NCBI GenBank assembly: GCA_002811645.1
Contig: PDIP01000043.1
Location: 191,807 to 255,806, forward strand
Direction: 5' to 3'
Origin: Corallochytrium limacisporum
Lineage: Eukaryota; Opisthokonta
DNA: 64,000 nucleotides
Below the pieces are notes generated by a model. The model saw only the letters and a program-made list of their open reading frames with translations. It was not told where the DNA came from and ran no database searches. Both the position numbers and the translations under genes were made by a program. Positions 11,407 to 21,671 of the stretch are shown here, one piece after another (within the stretch, counting starts at the first letter, position 1; every line of letters begins with the position of its first letter).

Positions 11407-12452
11407 GCAACGAATGTACAGCACTCGACGAGTCTATCGGAGCCTTGACCTAGCACATAGATAAATTCATAGCTGCCTAGAGATCAGGAGGGAATTCATA
11501 AGCAATCCATTTTTGATATTTACGCACGCACGCACGCACGAACCCCCTGACCAGAAGATCTTCAGGACTCTGGGGAGATATCCACCCGGCTGCCAGCACT
11601 GACATCCACGAATCCATCGATCTTTATCTGAGACCTCGCATTGTCGAGGGCGACTCGATGACCACACTGCCTCTATATTACAATGATCGTGGGCAGAAGT
11701 CTATCTTAGTAGAGCCAATAAAGGCCCATGTTGAGCACAAGTATTTCACCCTCAATATCCAACAGTGTGAGAACTGTGCCCACTTAGCCTCACTTGTCGG
11801 CCTCTGGTCAGCGGCGTCCCAACACACACACCTCCCCCCACCTCACCTCGTTCCCCGGGCCCCCTACCGCAGGGGAGTCCATTTTCGCGCCAATTTTGTT
11901 CGCTTCCGACCGGAGTGTGGCTGTTGGAGACCCGTTCGACAAGCACACACACGAGCCCCAGCGGGCGAGGCAGGCAGGTGTGGGGAGTCACAACAGAACG
12001 GCCAGGCGGAACGAAAAATATTCTGGGGAACGCGTAAAACCGAACACAAACCGTTCAATCGGGGTACCATGTAACGATGATGCCTCACTGGAACATCATA
12101 GTCTTTAGCGTACATCGCATTCTAGTGGGCTTGGGCTGCAGTGGTCATCTGTTGCCACGTATGTTGGCAATTCAGGGGTGGGAACGGAGTCCATCGTGTG
12201 CACCCGTATCAGGCCTGATCGCCTGTGCAAGCACATTGTGTGTCCCACCAGGCTCCAAATGGTACTTGACTTAGTCACCATGGGAAAATCAATTGCAATG
12301 AGAACTTCTCTCTCTAACGCAAACGTTGAAATCAATCTCAACAGCGAAGTACGGCTACACACATCTCTCGGCATGCGCTAAGTTTCGTCAGAGAGACTAC
12401 TCCTGAGAAATCTCACTGATCTAGGAATAGTGACAGCAGAGAAAAGAGAACA
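11407..12452. other. Intergenic gap between GH47 mannosidase and DCN1
   Basis: No gene recognised. It contains an ACGC tetranucleotide repeat at 11522-11540 and a C-rich stretch near 11828-11872 (CCCCGGGCCCCC inside), placed about 600 bp upstream of DCN1. Open frames here read as low-complexity or random sequence. Confidence 0.6.
11522..11540. repeat. ACGC tetranucleotide repeat
   Basis: Almost five tandem ACGC units about 115 bp downstream of the mannosidase stop codon. Confidence 0.85.
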
Positions 12453-13208
12453 ATGGCGCCGATTTCAAAAGATCGCCAGAAGGAGCTTGTGAAAAAGTTT
12501 CGGGCATTCACAAATACCAACAGCAAGACCGCAATTGCAGTACTCAGTCAGGCCAACTGGAGGCTCGAACTAGCAATTGATCGGTACCTCAGCGGCCATG
12601 GAAACTTTGAAGTCAGTGATATTGATGCTGGTAAAGCTGAGGGATTTTTCAATGCATACAAAGATGACAAGTCCGGAATTATTGACATTGATGGCATTGA
12701 AAAGCTGTGCAGTGACCTTGAAGTGGAAGTAACCGACGTAGTCGTTCTCATGATAGCATGCAAAATGCACGCCAAGGAAATGGGTAAGTTCACACAGCAG
12801 GAATTCTTGCATGGTATGGAAGAGATGGGAACGGACACTTTGGAGGGCCTGAAGGGTAAGATCGCTGGTCTTCGACAAGAAATGGATGATCCTGCCACAT
12901 TTAAGCAGCTGTATCAGTATGCATTTGATTTTGGCAGGGATCCGGGTCAAAAGGGCCTGTCCTTGCAGACGGCTATGGGCTATTGGCAACTTCTCATGAG
13001 CGACCGCTTCAAACACCTAAACGAATGGTTGGAATTCCTACAGGAAAAGCACAACAATCGCACAATCTCCAAGGACACGTGGAATCTGTTGCTGGACTTC
13101 AGTCGCCACATCAACGATGACATGAGCAATTATGACGAGACTGAAGCCTGGCCAGTCCTGATTGATGAATTTGTTGAGTACCACAAGGAAAAGGCCGGAG
13201 CTGCATGA
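12453..13208 (+). CDS. DCN1: DCN1-like cullin neddylation E3
   Basis: A 251-residue DCN1/DCUN1D protein that helps Ubc12 transfer NEDD8 to cullins. Residues about 8-46 form a UBA-like domain ([27 protein letters not shown]). Residues about 56-245 form the potentiating neddylation (PONY) domain with degenerate EF-hands ([12 protein letters not shown]). The acidic DAD patch that contacts cullins is intact: Asp228, Ala232 and Asp238 in the [15 protein letters not shown] stretch. Length and architecture match the yeast and animal proteins. The start ATG has an A at -3. A cullin-4 gene, a likely substrate, lies 2.4 kb downstream on the other strand. Confidence 0.96.
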   Translation: MAPISKDRQKELVKKFRAFTNTNSKTAIAVLSQANWRLELAIDRYLSGHGNFEVSDIDAGKAEGFFNAYKDDKSGIIDIDGIEKLCSDLEVEVTDVVVLMIACKMHAKEMGKFTQQEFLHGMEEMGTDTLEGLKGKIAGLRQEMDDPATFKQLYQYAFDFGRDPGQKGLSLQTAMGYWQLLMSDRFKHLNEWLEFLQEKHNNRTISKDTWNLLLDFSRHINDDMSNYDETEAWPVLIDEFVEYHKEKAGAA

Positions 13209-13317
13209 CGTAGCAGGCTACCAGGACATGAGCATCAGTTCACATAGAAAACAAACGGGAATGATTGAATCCGCCATAATTATATTTCGTATGATGTATT
13301 TGAGTTCATCTGAGTTG

Positions 13318-14875
13318 TCATGAACACTCGTATAGTGACTCTAGTTTAGACATGTTGTCTTTGAGGATACCAGACCAGGAGTCCTCTTCTTGAACAACAC
13401 GGACTGGCATCCCGAGACCCTCTACCGTCAAATTGTGGTATGTTTTAACCAGAATCTTGTAGGCAGCGTTGCGAGCAGCAACAATGGAGCTATGCCCCGG
13501 GAATACACTTACGCGCATCTTCTTGCTCTCCTTGCGCTATCTTTCCTCCGCACTGAGCTCATCGTTCGGCAGAAGGTCCATGTCTTGGTGTACCCACGAT
13601 GACTCCCACTGGACATCGTCACCTTCGGTCTTAACCTGCGAATTCTGGCGCCGTTGCATACGTAATGGGGCTCTTGCACGATTGTTTCGATTGTTAATGC
13701 CGCGAGTATTGACTTTATCGTCGATGATGTTCGAACTGACTGCAATTTTGACGTTTTGTTGCAGCTGTACAAGTGCATCGTATAGTTTAAGAAGAATGCT
13801 GACACGATCCTCTATCAATCGCCGACAGTCTGCACAAATACATCGGAGGCCTGCCAAAACCTTCTTCTCCAGTGGTCCTACCGTCGTGCAAAGCAATTTC
13901 GATGTGGTTCTTTCTTTAGCACACAGCTCCTGCAGCTCTCTGCGTTTTGTAGGATGGGCTCAAGGGTGCACGAAGAGATGAAGCAATGTTCTGGCGTTCC
14001 TGAGCCCAATGGCCTGTGATAGCTCTGTACTGTTCACGATATTCATTGCTCAAGCTTACCATCCTTTCTATGGCATCTCGCAGAAACATGTTGAGATACG
14101 CTTGAGGAAGAGCCTCCATGATAGCACCAAATTGTTGTAGTTGCGCACGGTAGGTTAAAATTGCAGCCCGGTAGTGCTGATAGATTGGCTCCTTGAGTTC
14201 CTCGATGACTCCCAGGGCATTGTAATGGAATTCATCGATTGTTGATTTCAGCACTTCTGGCGAGGTACTGGGACGAGATCCTTTGGTTTCATAGTACTTC
14301 TCCGCAATATCCAAAAGATCGCTGTAGCTATCTGCAGCGCAAGAATGGACTACATTCAGCAGAGTAACGTCGATAACAATGTTGGACATCGGCCCCCTTC
14401 GTTTGCGACGCATCTTCCTGGTGTTTGCGTGCAAGATTGGCCCGCCGGTCTTGTGTTGGCTTCGAGCTTCAATACAAGACTTTCCAGCAATGTTCACCCG
14501 TCCTTGGGACTCGTCGCCTTCCAGGTCCTGCCAAGCCACGCTAAGGGGATTCAGGTAGTTTCGTTTGACCGTGGCCATGCCGCCACACATGGGTACGTCC
14601 TCACCACCTGAAGTGTTGTGGATACGAACGAGATCCGTATAAGATGGTGCATAATCTCCATCCTTTCTGTATACGGCAGTCAGATGTCCATGAGTTTGGA
14701 CGCATCTTCAACTAAGCAAGGCAGTAAGTGCGAACTGGACGACGCATCTCTTGGCTTGTGGGTCTCCAAATAAAGCCCACGACCGGCGGACTAACATCCC
14801 TGAGGACGTCAATATACTCAACAGCTTCTGGCCCCTCGTCTCTAGCCTAGAACGGTTCTCTCCGGATACCGACAT
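13318..14875 (-). pseudogene. Disrupted CCDC180-like (DUF4456) ciliary gene remnant
   Basis: Read on the minus strand, three blocks resemble the C-terminal DUF4456 part of CCDC180, a cilium/sperm-flagellum protein. Block 1 (from about 14875 to 13959) includes KYYETKGSRPSTSPEVL and a coiled-coil-like stretch ending SSLRAPLS. Block 2 (about 13955-13537) resumes one base out of frame as HPTKRRELQELCAKE. Block 3 (13536-13318) holds HSSIVAARNAAYK and the terminal SWSGILKDNMSKLESLY. The frame is broken by a TGA at 14708-14710, a one-base shift at the GGG run 13956-13958, and a TAG at 13537-13539. A possible ATG is at 14873-14875. Family proteins are far longer, so the N-terminal majority is missing. 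Small introns could explain the stops but not the one-base shift, unless it is a sequence error. The family match is from memory of its C-terminus. Confidence 0.65.
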
Positions 14876-15299
14876 TGAAGAAATATTAAATCAGAAAAAA
14901 TCAAAACTCATTTCTGTGATAGTATAAATTTATGGGGTCGTTACATTAAATCATATGATTGGATTATTGTAGTTGTGCCCTCCTGCAAATGTATGCATTT
15001 AAGCCACTCCAATACGAGGCCGTAAAGTAAACAAGAGTGTGAGGTCGGAAAACATCAGGTGCCCCTCACCGTATACCCCTCGCGTTTCACACCCCGACGA
15101 CCAGCACAGAAAGTTCGACCAGGCTGTGGGGTACCACGGAGCCTTCTTGTGTGACGGAGGATGTGGTTGTTTTGGCATGGATGGCAATGGTAATAGAGGC
15201 TGAATCATAAGGTATTTCGAATTTCCAGACAGTTGTACAGACTGAGTAAGGCATTTTCATACTTAGGAAGTTAAAAGGGACGAAACCAGAAACTTCATT
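14876..15299. other. Gap between CCDC180-like remnant and NDUFA1
   Basis: AT-rich sequence around 14878-14990 marks the upstream edge of the remnant. An open frame on the minus strand near 15000-15200 has no recognisable content. It is presumably the NDUFA1 promoter. Confidence 0.5.
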
Positions 15300-15503
15300 A
15301 TGGCCTGGACAGACGTTTTCCCGGCCACTATTCTCATTGGAGGCGCCATCATGGCCACCGGTTTTGGAATTCGGGCTATCGACTGGCTTGCAGGAAAGCC
15401 AATTCGTTACGCTCGGGATGAGTGGGACTATCAGTCGGATCGTCGTGACCAGCGTCTTACTGGACGGAAGTGGCGCCAGCAGGGATTGGAAAAGATTGAG
15501 TAG
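15300..15503 (+). CDS. NDUFA1: Respiratory complex I subunit NDUFA1 (MWFE-like)
   Basis: A 67-residue protein that fits the small NDUFA1/MWFE accessory subunit of mitochondrial NADH:ubiquinone oxidoreductase. One transmembrane segment spans about residues 6-28. It is followed by the family's charged tail: YARDEWDYQSDRRDQRLTGR. Plant and fungal NDUFA1 share a D-E/D-x-W-D then R-R-D-x-R/K pattern in the same place. The ATG straddles two lines of sequence at 15300-15302 and the stop is TAG. Short length makes the call less certain than for larger genes, but family length (about 65-80) fits. It converges on CUL4 with 104 bp between stops. Confidence 0.85.
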   Translation: MAWTDVFPATILIGGAIMATGFGIRAIDWLAGKPIRYARDEWDYQSDRRDQRLTGRKWRQQGLEKIE

Positions 15504-15607
15504 CTCATTCACATGGTGATGATATAAAACAGCACATATAACTACGTAGTTTGGTATCGGATATCGAAGAAAATTTTTATGTAACGTATTTGACATGGGA
15601 TTATTGT

Positions 15608-17914
15608 CTATGCAAGGTACTGGTACATGGATGAATTCTCTGCATCGCGTTGGAGATATTCTCGCTCGATCAAGGACTCGATTCTCTTCTTGAGCTCAAT
15701 TGCTTTCAGCGGGAATTTCAACTGCTCATATACTTCGGCGATGAGATTGTTATGGGCCAGCTGCTTGCGCATCTTCATGATACGCACAATTGCAGCATCG
15801 ACCTGCAGACCACGATCTTGTTGCACCTTTTCAGTGATGTTCTCCTTCTCTTCCTTGGTCTCCTTCATCTGAATCTGATTGATCTTCACCTTAACATGCT
15901 TGTTCTCAAACTTGTCGTTGAAATGGAACACATCATCGTCTTCGACATCACGTCCCTTGGGTTCCTTGATGAGAGGACGCACTTTGGCACAGGCAAGGCT
16001 TTGCAGTTGAGTCCTCAAAGTCTTATCCTCCATGCCGGTAGCAGAAAGCAAGTCCTTGAAGGAGACCGTGTCACGATCGTTAAACTGCAGCAGGATCAAT
16101 GCTTGGAACAGTGAGACCTGCAACTCCTTGTCTCCCTTTGGGAATCGTGCTTTAAGAGTGCACCGGTCACTCTGGTATGTCCATGTCAACTGTCGACCAC
16201 CATGGCCGCCATGCTTGGACAAGTAGAAATTGGTGAAGGTGTCGCGGAACTTCTCCATTGCGGCTGGCAAATTCAAAGTCTGCGGTTGCTGGGTGGGCCA
16301 GTATCCTGTGGTGAGAACGTTAACGTAAAGCTCCATACCATCAAGTGAGCGTCCGCGTGTCTGGTTGAATGAGGCCATAATGCCTTTGCTAACATCTATG
16401 TCCTTAAACATACCCTCCAGCTTGCTCGTGAAGCTGGCTCCACACTCCTGCTTCAACTTACTCAGCATACTCTTTTCGGCATCACTGCTCGCACTGCGAC
16501 CTAGGAGCAATCGTTTGGCCAGGTAGTTCTTGTAGAAGCTCTCGAACATGTCCTTGCCGTGAATGAAGCGGAAGAGTACCATAACTTCATCTAGAGTTTG
16601 CTCCAACTCTTCGTCCGTGAGTTCCTTAAGACCACTTCTGAGTTTCTCGTCGATGAACTTGGCAATATACTGAGCGGGAGCATTCTGACGCAGATTGATA
16701 GTATGCTCAAAAGCAGTGTTCATGGCCTGCACGAATTGAGATTGGGACGCAAATGCCTGCTTGATTGCCGTCTCCATCTCCTTTCTCAAGTTGAGAAGAT
16801 CCTGCACCATTGTAGGATCACGTTCTTCCACCGTCACAATTATTGATCCACGTTTCTTCAAGTATTCAGTGAATGCCTCCTTCAACTTCGGAACCGCCTT
16901 AACGGATCCAAACAAATCATACATCAGCCTCAGAATATCGTACCGTTTGTTGTTCATGAGGTCTTCGAATCCACGTTTGATTAAAGTGTCAGTGTGGGTC
17001 TTCAACATTTTGTTCTCAACGGCCGAGCGAAGAGCACGCAGCGTCCGCATGTCAAGGTAGAATTCTGTCCTTTTGGTCTCATCATTCAATCGGCGATCCA
17101 CTTCCTTCAGGTACTCTGCAACTTCCAGATTCTGGATGCGATCATTCGCTAGATTCTCATAGTATTCATTCGTGGCCTTCAACAACGGCGGTTCAAGAGT
17201 GTCCCGGTAAATTCTTAGAGACAGAAAGATGCGGACCACAGACTTCAACAACTGGCGCTCAACATCTTCCCCGTCCCTTTCCTTGCAGACAAGAGCAAGC
17301 AGGTCTCTAATTGTGCGCTGTTGAATTTCTTCAACTCCAAAAGGATGTTCTCGGAAAAATTTAAGTCCCAGATCGTACGTTGACAACAATTTGCTTTGTT
17401 GCAGAACATAGGTTCGGTCCATGATCAAGAAGATGCTTCGGATCATCCGCATCGACTCAATGTGCTCCAGCCAAATACTATTGAGTTTGGACAAGAAAGT
17501 ATCTGTATCAGCCTTCATCTCCACTTGCAACTTCTCCCGAAACCCGGCAATGTGTGTCTCCAACTGATTGGACAACTTCTCATAAATAAATTCTGCCTTG
17601 TTGTGGGTACACATGTTCTCAACGCCGAGATACAGCTCCTCTAGAGAGCAACCAACGGGCTCTCTCTGATGCACGGCAGATACAGCAGCAGTCAGCTTTT
17701 CCCACGTTTTCTCTGCATAATCATCTGAAATTGCTGGTGCGTTAGACAGTCCCTTGATGACCAGCTTTCGTGGGCCATTGTTGTTGGTTTGGCGCTTTGC
17801 CATCTTCAGACCGTTCATGACTCTGAGAGATTCCCTGCGTCGCTTTCGAGACTCTGGATCGTCTGACAACTGTCCGACCTTGGCAAACGGACCCCTTGGT
17901 GAAACTTCAGCCAT
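15608..17914 (-). CDS. CUL4: Cullin-4, scaffold of CRL4 ubiquitin ligases
   Basis: A 768-residue cullin whose N-terminus (KLVIKGLSNAP, then TWEKLTAAVSAV and SLEELYLGVENMCTHNKA) matches cullin-4, which uses DDB1 as adaptor. Cullin repeats fill about 45-375, the cullin homology domain about 380-640 (FIHGKDMFESFYKNYLAKRL), and the winged-helix C-terminus ends MYQYLA. The NEDD8 acceptor is Lys714 in IVRIMKMRK. The frame runs up to a GTG at 17947, but the first ATG at 17912-17914 (MAEVSPRG) is the credible start. CRL4 complexes act in DNA repair, replication licensing and chromatin turnover. DCN1, the neddylation E3, is encoded nearby. Confidence 0.95.
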   Translation of the reverse strand: MAEVSPRGPFAKVGQLSDDPESRKRRRESLRVMNGLKMAKRQTNNNGPRKLVIKGLSNAPAISDDYAEKTWEKLTAAVSAVHQREPVGCSLEELYLGVENMCTHNKAEFIYEKLSNQLETHIAGFREKLQVEMKADTDTFLSKLNSIWLEHIESMRMIRSIFLIMDRTYVLQQSKLLSTYDLGLKFFREHPFGVEEIQQRTIRDLLALVCKERDGEDVERQLLKSVVRIFLSLRIYRDTLEPPLLKATNEYYENLANDRIQNLEVAEYLKEVDRRLNDETKRTEFYLDMRTLRALRSAVENKMLKTHTDTLIKRGFEDLMNNKRYDILRLMYDLFGSVKAVPKLKEAFTEYLKKRGSIIVTVEERDPTMVQDLLNLRKEMETAIKQAFASQSQFVQAMNTAFEHTINLRQNAPAQYIAKFIDEKLRSGLKELTDEELEQTLDEVMVLFRFIHGKDMFESFYKNYLAKRLLLGRSASSDAEKSMLSKLKQECGASFTSKLEGMFKDIDVSKGIMASFNQTRGRSLDGMELYVNVLTTGYWPTQQPQTLNLPAAMEKFRDTFTNFYLSKHGGHGGRQLTWTYQSDRCTLKARFPKGDKELQVSLFQALILLQFNDRDTVSFKDLLSATGMEDKTLRTQLQSLACAKVRPLIKEPKGRDVEDDDVFHFNDKFENKHVKVKINQIQMKETKEEKENITEKVQQDRGLQVDAAIVRIMKMRKQLAHNNLIAEVYEQLKFPLKAIELKKRIESLIEREYLQRDAENSSMYQYLA

Positions 17915-19128
17915 TCGATGTAAAATTCCTATGATATTGATGGACACAAGTATTTACAATGACCTAGATCGTTCTCAATTCTGCCCATGAGCACCAACTC
18001 ATTCCTTCTCCAAGATTCTGCAGAATAAGGCCTTGACTGCTTTTACCGAGCCCCAAAACGATAACTTGGTGCTAACACTAAAATATCTTCACCATGCCTT
18101 CCTTTTCAAAGGTTCATCACAGGCTCAAACCACGAATATGACTGGTAGTCTTACCTCTCACTTACGGGAATTTGTGAGGCCCCTTGCCCCCCCGGGGGGG
18201 GGGTTAAGACCGACCCCGCCTTTCATCCATAGGGAGTTCTTGTGTGGTCTGGAGGGTGCTGTGAGGCTGACAGAGAAGGAAGCAACAACGCCTCGGTACG
18301 TTCAATATTCTCCCGGCTACGGCGGCTAAAATTTTCTTGACCTGCGTTGAGTGAAAGGTCAAATACAGAAATGGCGACAAAAAGTGAGCAGAAGGGAACA
18401 CCACCACACTGCTCTCCCGCGGTCCCTCACAGTGTACCTCATCCGTACGTTCCGTTGAGACGAGAATGGAGAGATTCTGAGAGTAGCATCCACCGTGTGT
18501 TCATGCAGTCTAGGCGCTGGTTTGGCTTTGGTTGGCTTTTTTTTTGATGCTGCCTACAAAGAAAGTTCGGGCCTTCGGTACCAAACATACTCAACGCTCG
18601 CCTCCTGGTTTCCCGACGTTTTGCATTGCCGGCGGGACCCCAACGCGAACAACGCCGTTAACCCAGTTTCATCTTCGCCCCTCCACTGCTCTGTGTCCGA
18701 GTTTTGTTCTGGTATTTTCGCTCTCCCCATTGGCGTTGTGTTTCCATTAGTGGGGCAAGTTGCCTGTGTGAGTTTATTCTTCAAGGATTTGTCAACGGCT
18801 CTTGGTCGATGTCGACGAAACAAAAAACACATTTCAAAGGTGATCCGGATATCATAATTACCCCCTGGTGTAACTCGTCTATTGGAAAGCTGACGACTCT
18901 GGGAAGGAGTGGACACCCAGTACAATTAGGTCGTTGGCGCGAGCCATTCAGTGGCGCATTTCCGAAGGGGCCCATGTGACCCGAGTGTCGGGCGAAGTGC
19001 TGAAAGAGTGCCATGCAGGTACTTGCAGCCACAGAGGGACTCTTGGACGTGTGATCTGAACACACATATCTTCAGCCTAACGCGGAAGAAAAAGACTAGG
19101 AAATGCTTTCCCTACAGGTTCCGCTAGA
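17915..19128. other. Divergent promoter region between CUL4 and RPB4
   Basis: No gene recognised. A C7G10 palindromic run lies at 18187-18203, a T9 run near 18538-18546. The longest open frames (near 18.5-18.9 kb) lack any family resemblance. Confidence 0.6.
18187..18203. repeat. C7G10 palindromic run
   Basis: Seven C followed directly by ten G. It is one of several C-run/G-run junctions confined to promoter-side gaps; sister examples are at 3005-3021 and 30176-30191. Confidence 0.85.
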
Positions 19129-19569
19129 ATGTCGCGGCAAGTGAAAGGAAAGTCAATCGATAAAGCGGGTGAGCTGCTTTTCGCAGACGAGCTAAAGAGC
19201 GCAAAACCGCTGTCAACATCAGAAGTTTTCTTGACTTTACAGACAAGGATTCAGGAGCAGGCGCGCCAGGGATATGAAGGTCAGCAGGAAAACGAAAGCT
19301 TTGACAAATTTTATCAGTATGCTGAAAAATTTGCAGTGTACAATTCTGCCAACACAGTGAAGCAGGTTCATGCTCTGCTCCAAAGGGTACCTCTGCTGCA
19401 TGATTTTGAACGGGCAAGCTTAGCTACTTTGCTTCCAAACACGGTCGAAGAAGCACGGGCACTGATCCCGAGTTTAAACATAGAGCGGAATGGGGCCAAA
19501 CTTGAAGACGACGACCTTGAAGGTCTGTTGGAAGATTTGATCAAGTTTAGGGATATGCATGCTGGGTAG
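19129..19569 (+). CDS. RPB4: RNA polymerase II subunit RPB4
   Basis: A 146-residue protein of the RPB4/CRSP9 family. RPB4 pairs with RPB7 as the stalk of RNA polymerase II, binding emerging RNA and acting in initiation and mRNA decay coupling. The conserved HRDC-like helical core is visible: LSTSEVFLTLQTRIQEQ near 29-45, then a four-helix segment ending with TVEEARALIPSL (about 107-118) and the terminal LEGLLEDLIKFRD. Length is close to the human protein (142). The ATG start gives the usual family N-terminus. An AATAAA lies at 19597-19602, inside the 37-bp gap before the stop codon of the convergent SET gene. Confidence 0.92.
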   Translation: MSRQVKGKSIDKAGELLFADELKSAKPLSTSEVFLTLQTRIQEQARQGYEGQQENESFDKFYQYAEKFAVYNSANTVKQVHALLQRVPLLHDFERASLATLLPNTVEEARALIPSLNIERNGAKLEDDDLEGLLEDLIKFRDMHAG

Positions 19570-19596
19570 ACTTTCTTGTTCAATGCCGCTTTATAG

Positions 19597-19602
19597 AATA
19601 AA
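19597..19602 (+). terminator. Polyadenylation signal AATAAA of RPB4
   Basis: A canonical AATAAA 28 bp after the RPB4 stop. Cleavage 10-30 bp downstream would place the RPB4 3' end inside the coding sequence of the convergent SET gene. Confidence 0.65.
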
Positions 19603-19606
19603 ATTG

Positions 19607-21097
19607 TCATGTTTCCATTTCATTATCGTCGGGTTCATCTACCTCTAGAGGGTCTCCATCGGCGTCGTCTTGTTCCATCACGGAATGGCTTGCCATGTCA
19701 ATATCTTCTGCGCCACTCTGGTAGTTCAGTAGGTCCTCGTCCTCCATGTTGTCAGCAGGTGCCTGGCCAGTATCAGATATTGATTGGACATTGATGGTGA
19801 TACCAGAAGCTCCGGTGGTTTGCTCCCCTGGCTTTTCTGAAGACTCTGGTTCCACCTGTTTATGATTTGCCGCTATTCCCACAGCATCGTCCGCACCCTT
19901 TGCCTCCGTGCCCTCGGCGATTTCCACTGTTTTCCCTGGAGGAGCCTCGTCTCTAGAAGTTTCGTCTTCGACCCTATCATCCTTGTTGTCTGCCGACTTG
20001 TCATGTTGCTCTTCCTCTGCTTCATCAAGATCTTCGACATCAGGGTCTTCACCTTCGAACGGAATTTCTTCCTCGTCCTCTTCGTCTTCATCCTCGTTTT
20101 CTTCTTCCCCGTCATCCCCTTCATCGTCCTCATCCCCGGCGTCATCTTCATCCCCGTCTTCATCATCTTCATCCACGTCTTCGTCATCTATGTCGTCGCC
20201 TTCGTCATCGTCTTCACTCACGAACCCAGCATGATATTCGTCCACGTCAATGACCTCGGGTGTTTCGAGTTCAGTCTTTTGTAAATGATAGTACTGGAAT
20301 GGGCTTGGCCACAACTCTTTGACAATTGCATCAGCGATCGCATTACCATCCGGATCACTGTCCGAAAAATGAGTTGAGAACCACTGGAAGAATGTCGGTG
20401 TCTCATCATACGACTCTGAAAATTCTGGTTCTGTGAAGGACGTCAGTGTCTGTTTCTCCTGCTGCCTATGGAAGGTTTTTGACAGCACTGTGTTTTTCAA
20501 ATGCTCATTCTCGCTGAACAGGAGTCTACATTCAACTTGCAAATCTTCGTTGCTTGTTGTCTTGGACACACTGATATTCTTCAGATACTTTAGGATTTGA
20601 CGGTCAACCTGAGTAATGTAATCATGAAGGACCGGATGGGAAGCTAGAGTCTTCAACCAAAACCCAGGGATCTGTTCAATAAGTGCATCACGCTCCTTGT
20701 AGATGGGACTCTTTGTGTTGTGGTATTCACATTCAATTTTGTTGATCTCGTTCTTCATATCTTTGTCGATTTCGTCCAATTTGGCTTGCACATCTTTCGC
20801 TTGCTGGACCATGTGTCTGTATTCTTCTTCATCACCGTCGTTGTCATCGCTGATGTCGATGACTTCTGGGGTTTCATGTTCAGAAGATGACAGAATCCCA
20901 TCCACGTGTTCCTCAGGATTCAAGACTGCTGCTTCCACAGCAGCCCCTTCATTCTGCTTAGGTATCTCCTCCCCATCATTTGAAACTGATTCGGTCACAC
21001 CTTGCTTTGCTTCCCCGGTTGTTTTATCTTCCGTCCTTTGTCGTTTGGCTACAGGGTTCTCCTGCTCCGGGTGATCACGTTCATCAGACGTTACCAT
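19607..21097 (-). CDS. SET: SET/NAP-family histone chaperone
   Basis: A 496-residue nucleosome assembly protein family member, closest to SET/TAF-I. A long dimerisation helix at about 95-125 (RHMVQQAKDVQAKLDEIDK) leads into the earmuff domain at about 145-285, with IPGFWLKTLASHPVL and SPFQYYHL. After it comes a strongly acidic Asp/Glu tail (about 295-380) and a further Glu/Asp-rich C-terminus. The protein is longer than human SET (about 290) because of an N-terminal extension with an early KRQR basic patch and the extended acidic tail. An ETPEVIDI/VD motif occurs twice (about 79-86 and 281-288) and resembles a SUMO-interacting core. The frame reaches a GTG at 21112; the first ATG at 21095-21097 is used. 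Confidence 0.88.
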   Translation of the reverse strand: MVTSDERDHPEQENPVAKRQRTEDKTTGEAKQGVTESVSNDGEEIPKQNEGAAVEAAVLNPEEHVDGILSSSEHETPEVIDISDDNDGDEEEYRHMVQQAKDVQAKLDEIDKDMKNEINKIECEYHNTKSPIYKERDALIEQIPGFWLKTLASHPVLHDYITQVDRQILKYLKNISVSKTTSNEDLQVECRLLFSENEHLKNTVLSKTFHRQQEKQTLTSFTEPEFSESYDETPTFFQWFSTHFSDSDPDGNAIADAIVKELWPSPFQYYHLQKTELETPEVIDVDEYHAGFVSEDDDEGDDIDDEDVDEDDEDGDEDDAGDEDDEGDDGEEENEDEDEEDEEEIPFEGEDPDVEDLDEAEEEQHDKSADNKDDRVEDETSRDEAPPGKTVEIAEGTEAKGADDAVGIAANHKQVEPESSEKPGEQTTGASGITINVQSISDTGQAPADNMEDEDLLNYQSGAEDIDMASHSVMEQDDADGDPLEVDEPDDNEMET

Positions 21098-21671
21098 TTT
21101 GGCATATAACACGGCTCATAATGTTTAGGGGAAACGGAACAAACGCTTCATAAATACAGGACAATGTTGATATTGCGAAGAATGATCCAGCTCCAGTGAT
21201 GTACCTTCATGATGTGTGGTGTGAAAAATCCCATCAGCTACGTCAGCTTCGCGCGGTCCACAGCGGAAAGGCGGGCCGGTCTTGGGAGGAACCCTCCTTT
21301 CCCGCCAATGGACAACCCCCCCCCCCGGTTCGCGTCTTCGGTGTGTAGGGTGGGTTTCAGGCGGCTGCCATTCCACTGCCTCAGCCGACTCCAAGCTTAG
21401 GCATGGCGCCAATTAAATAGGCCCCCAATTGATACACTATATTCACTACTGGTTGCCACAATTTCCTGCCAAGACGGCAAATTCAACTCTCTCACGGTAT
21501 GTGGCCGACTCGTTCGGACGCAATGGATGGTCTTGCTGCGCACAGACCCTAAGATATCAGCGAATTCACCCGAGTCAGCGGCGGGAACATACTTAAACTT
21601 GCTCACCTTGATTTGAACAAAGTCTTAGACTTCAACTGAAATGTTTCTAATATTTACTCGTCACATTGGTC
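21098..21671. other. Divergent promoter region between SET and LRRC40
   Basis: No gene recognised. An 11-base C run followed by GG is at 21316-21328, midway between the two divergent starts. Confidence 0.6.

Noticed and set aside
13537-13539. Reassignment of TAG to an amino acid as explanation for the in-frame stop in the CCDC180-like gene
   Set aside because: TAG ends NDUFA1 and CUL4 in this window, so it acts as a stop codon.
17915-17947. GTG start for cullin-4, and similar TTG/GTG starts for GH47, SET, LRRC40, patatin lipase, CTC1-like, ADPGK, LRRC45, pirin and eIF3L
   Set aside because: Nuclear eukaryotic genes start almost always with ATG, and in each case an in-frame ATG lies close downstream at the expected N-terminus.
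19862-20284. Long hydrophobic plus-strand frames inside the SET gene
   Set aside because: They are antisense readings of the Asp/Glu codon repeats of the acidic tail.
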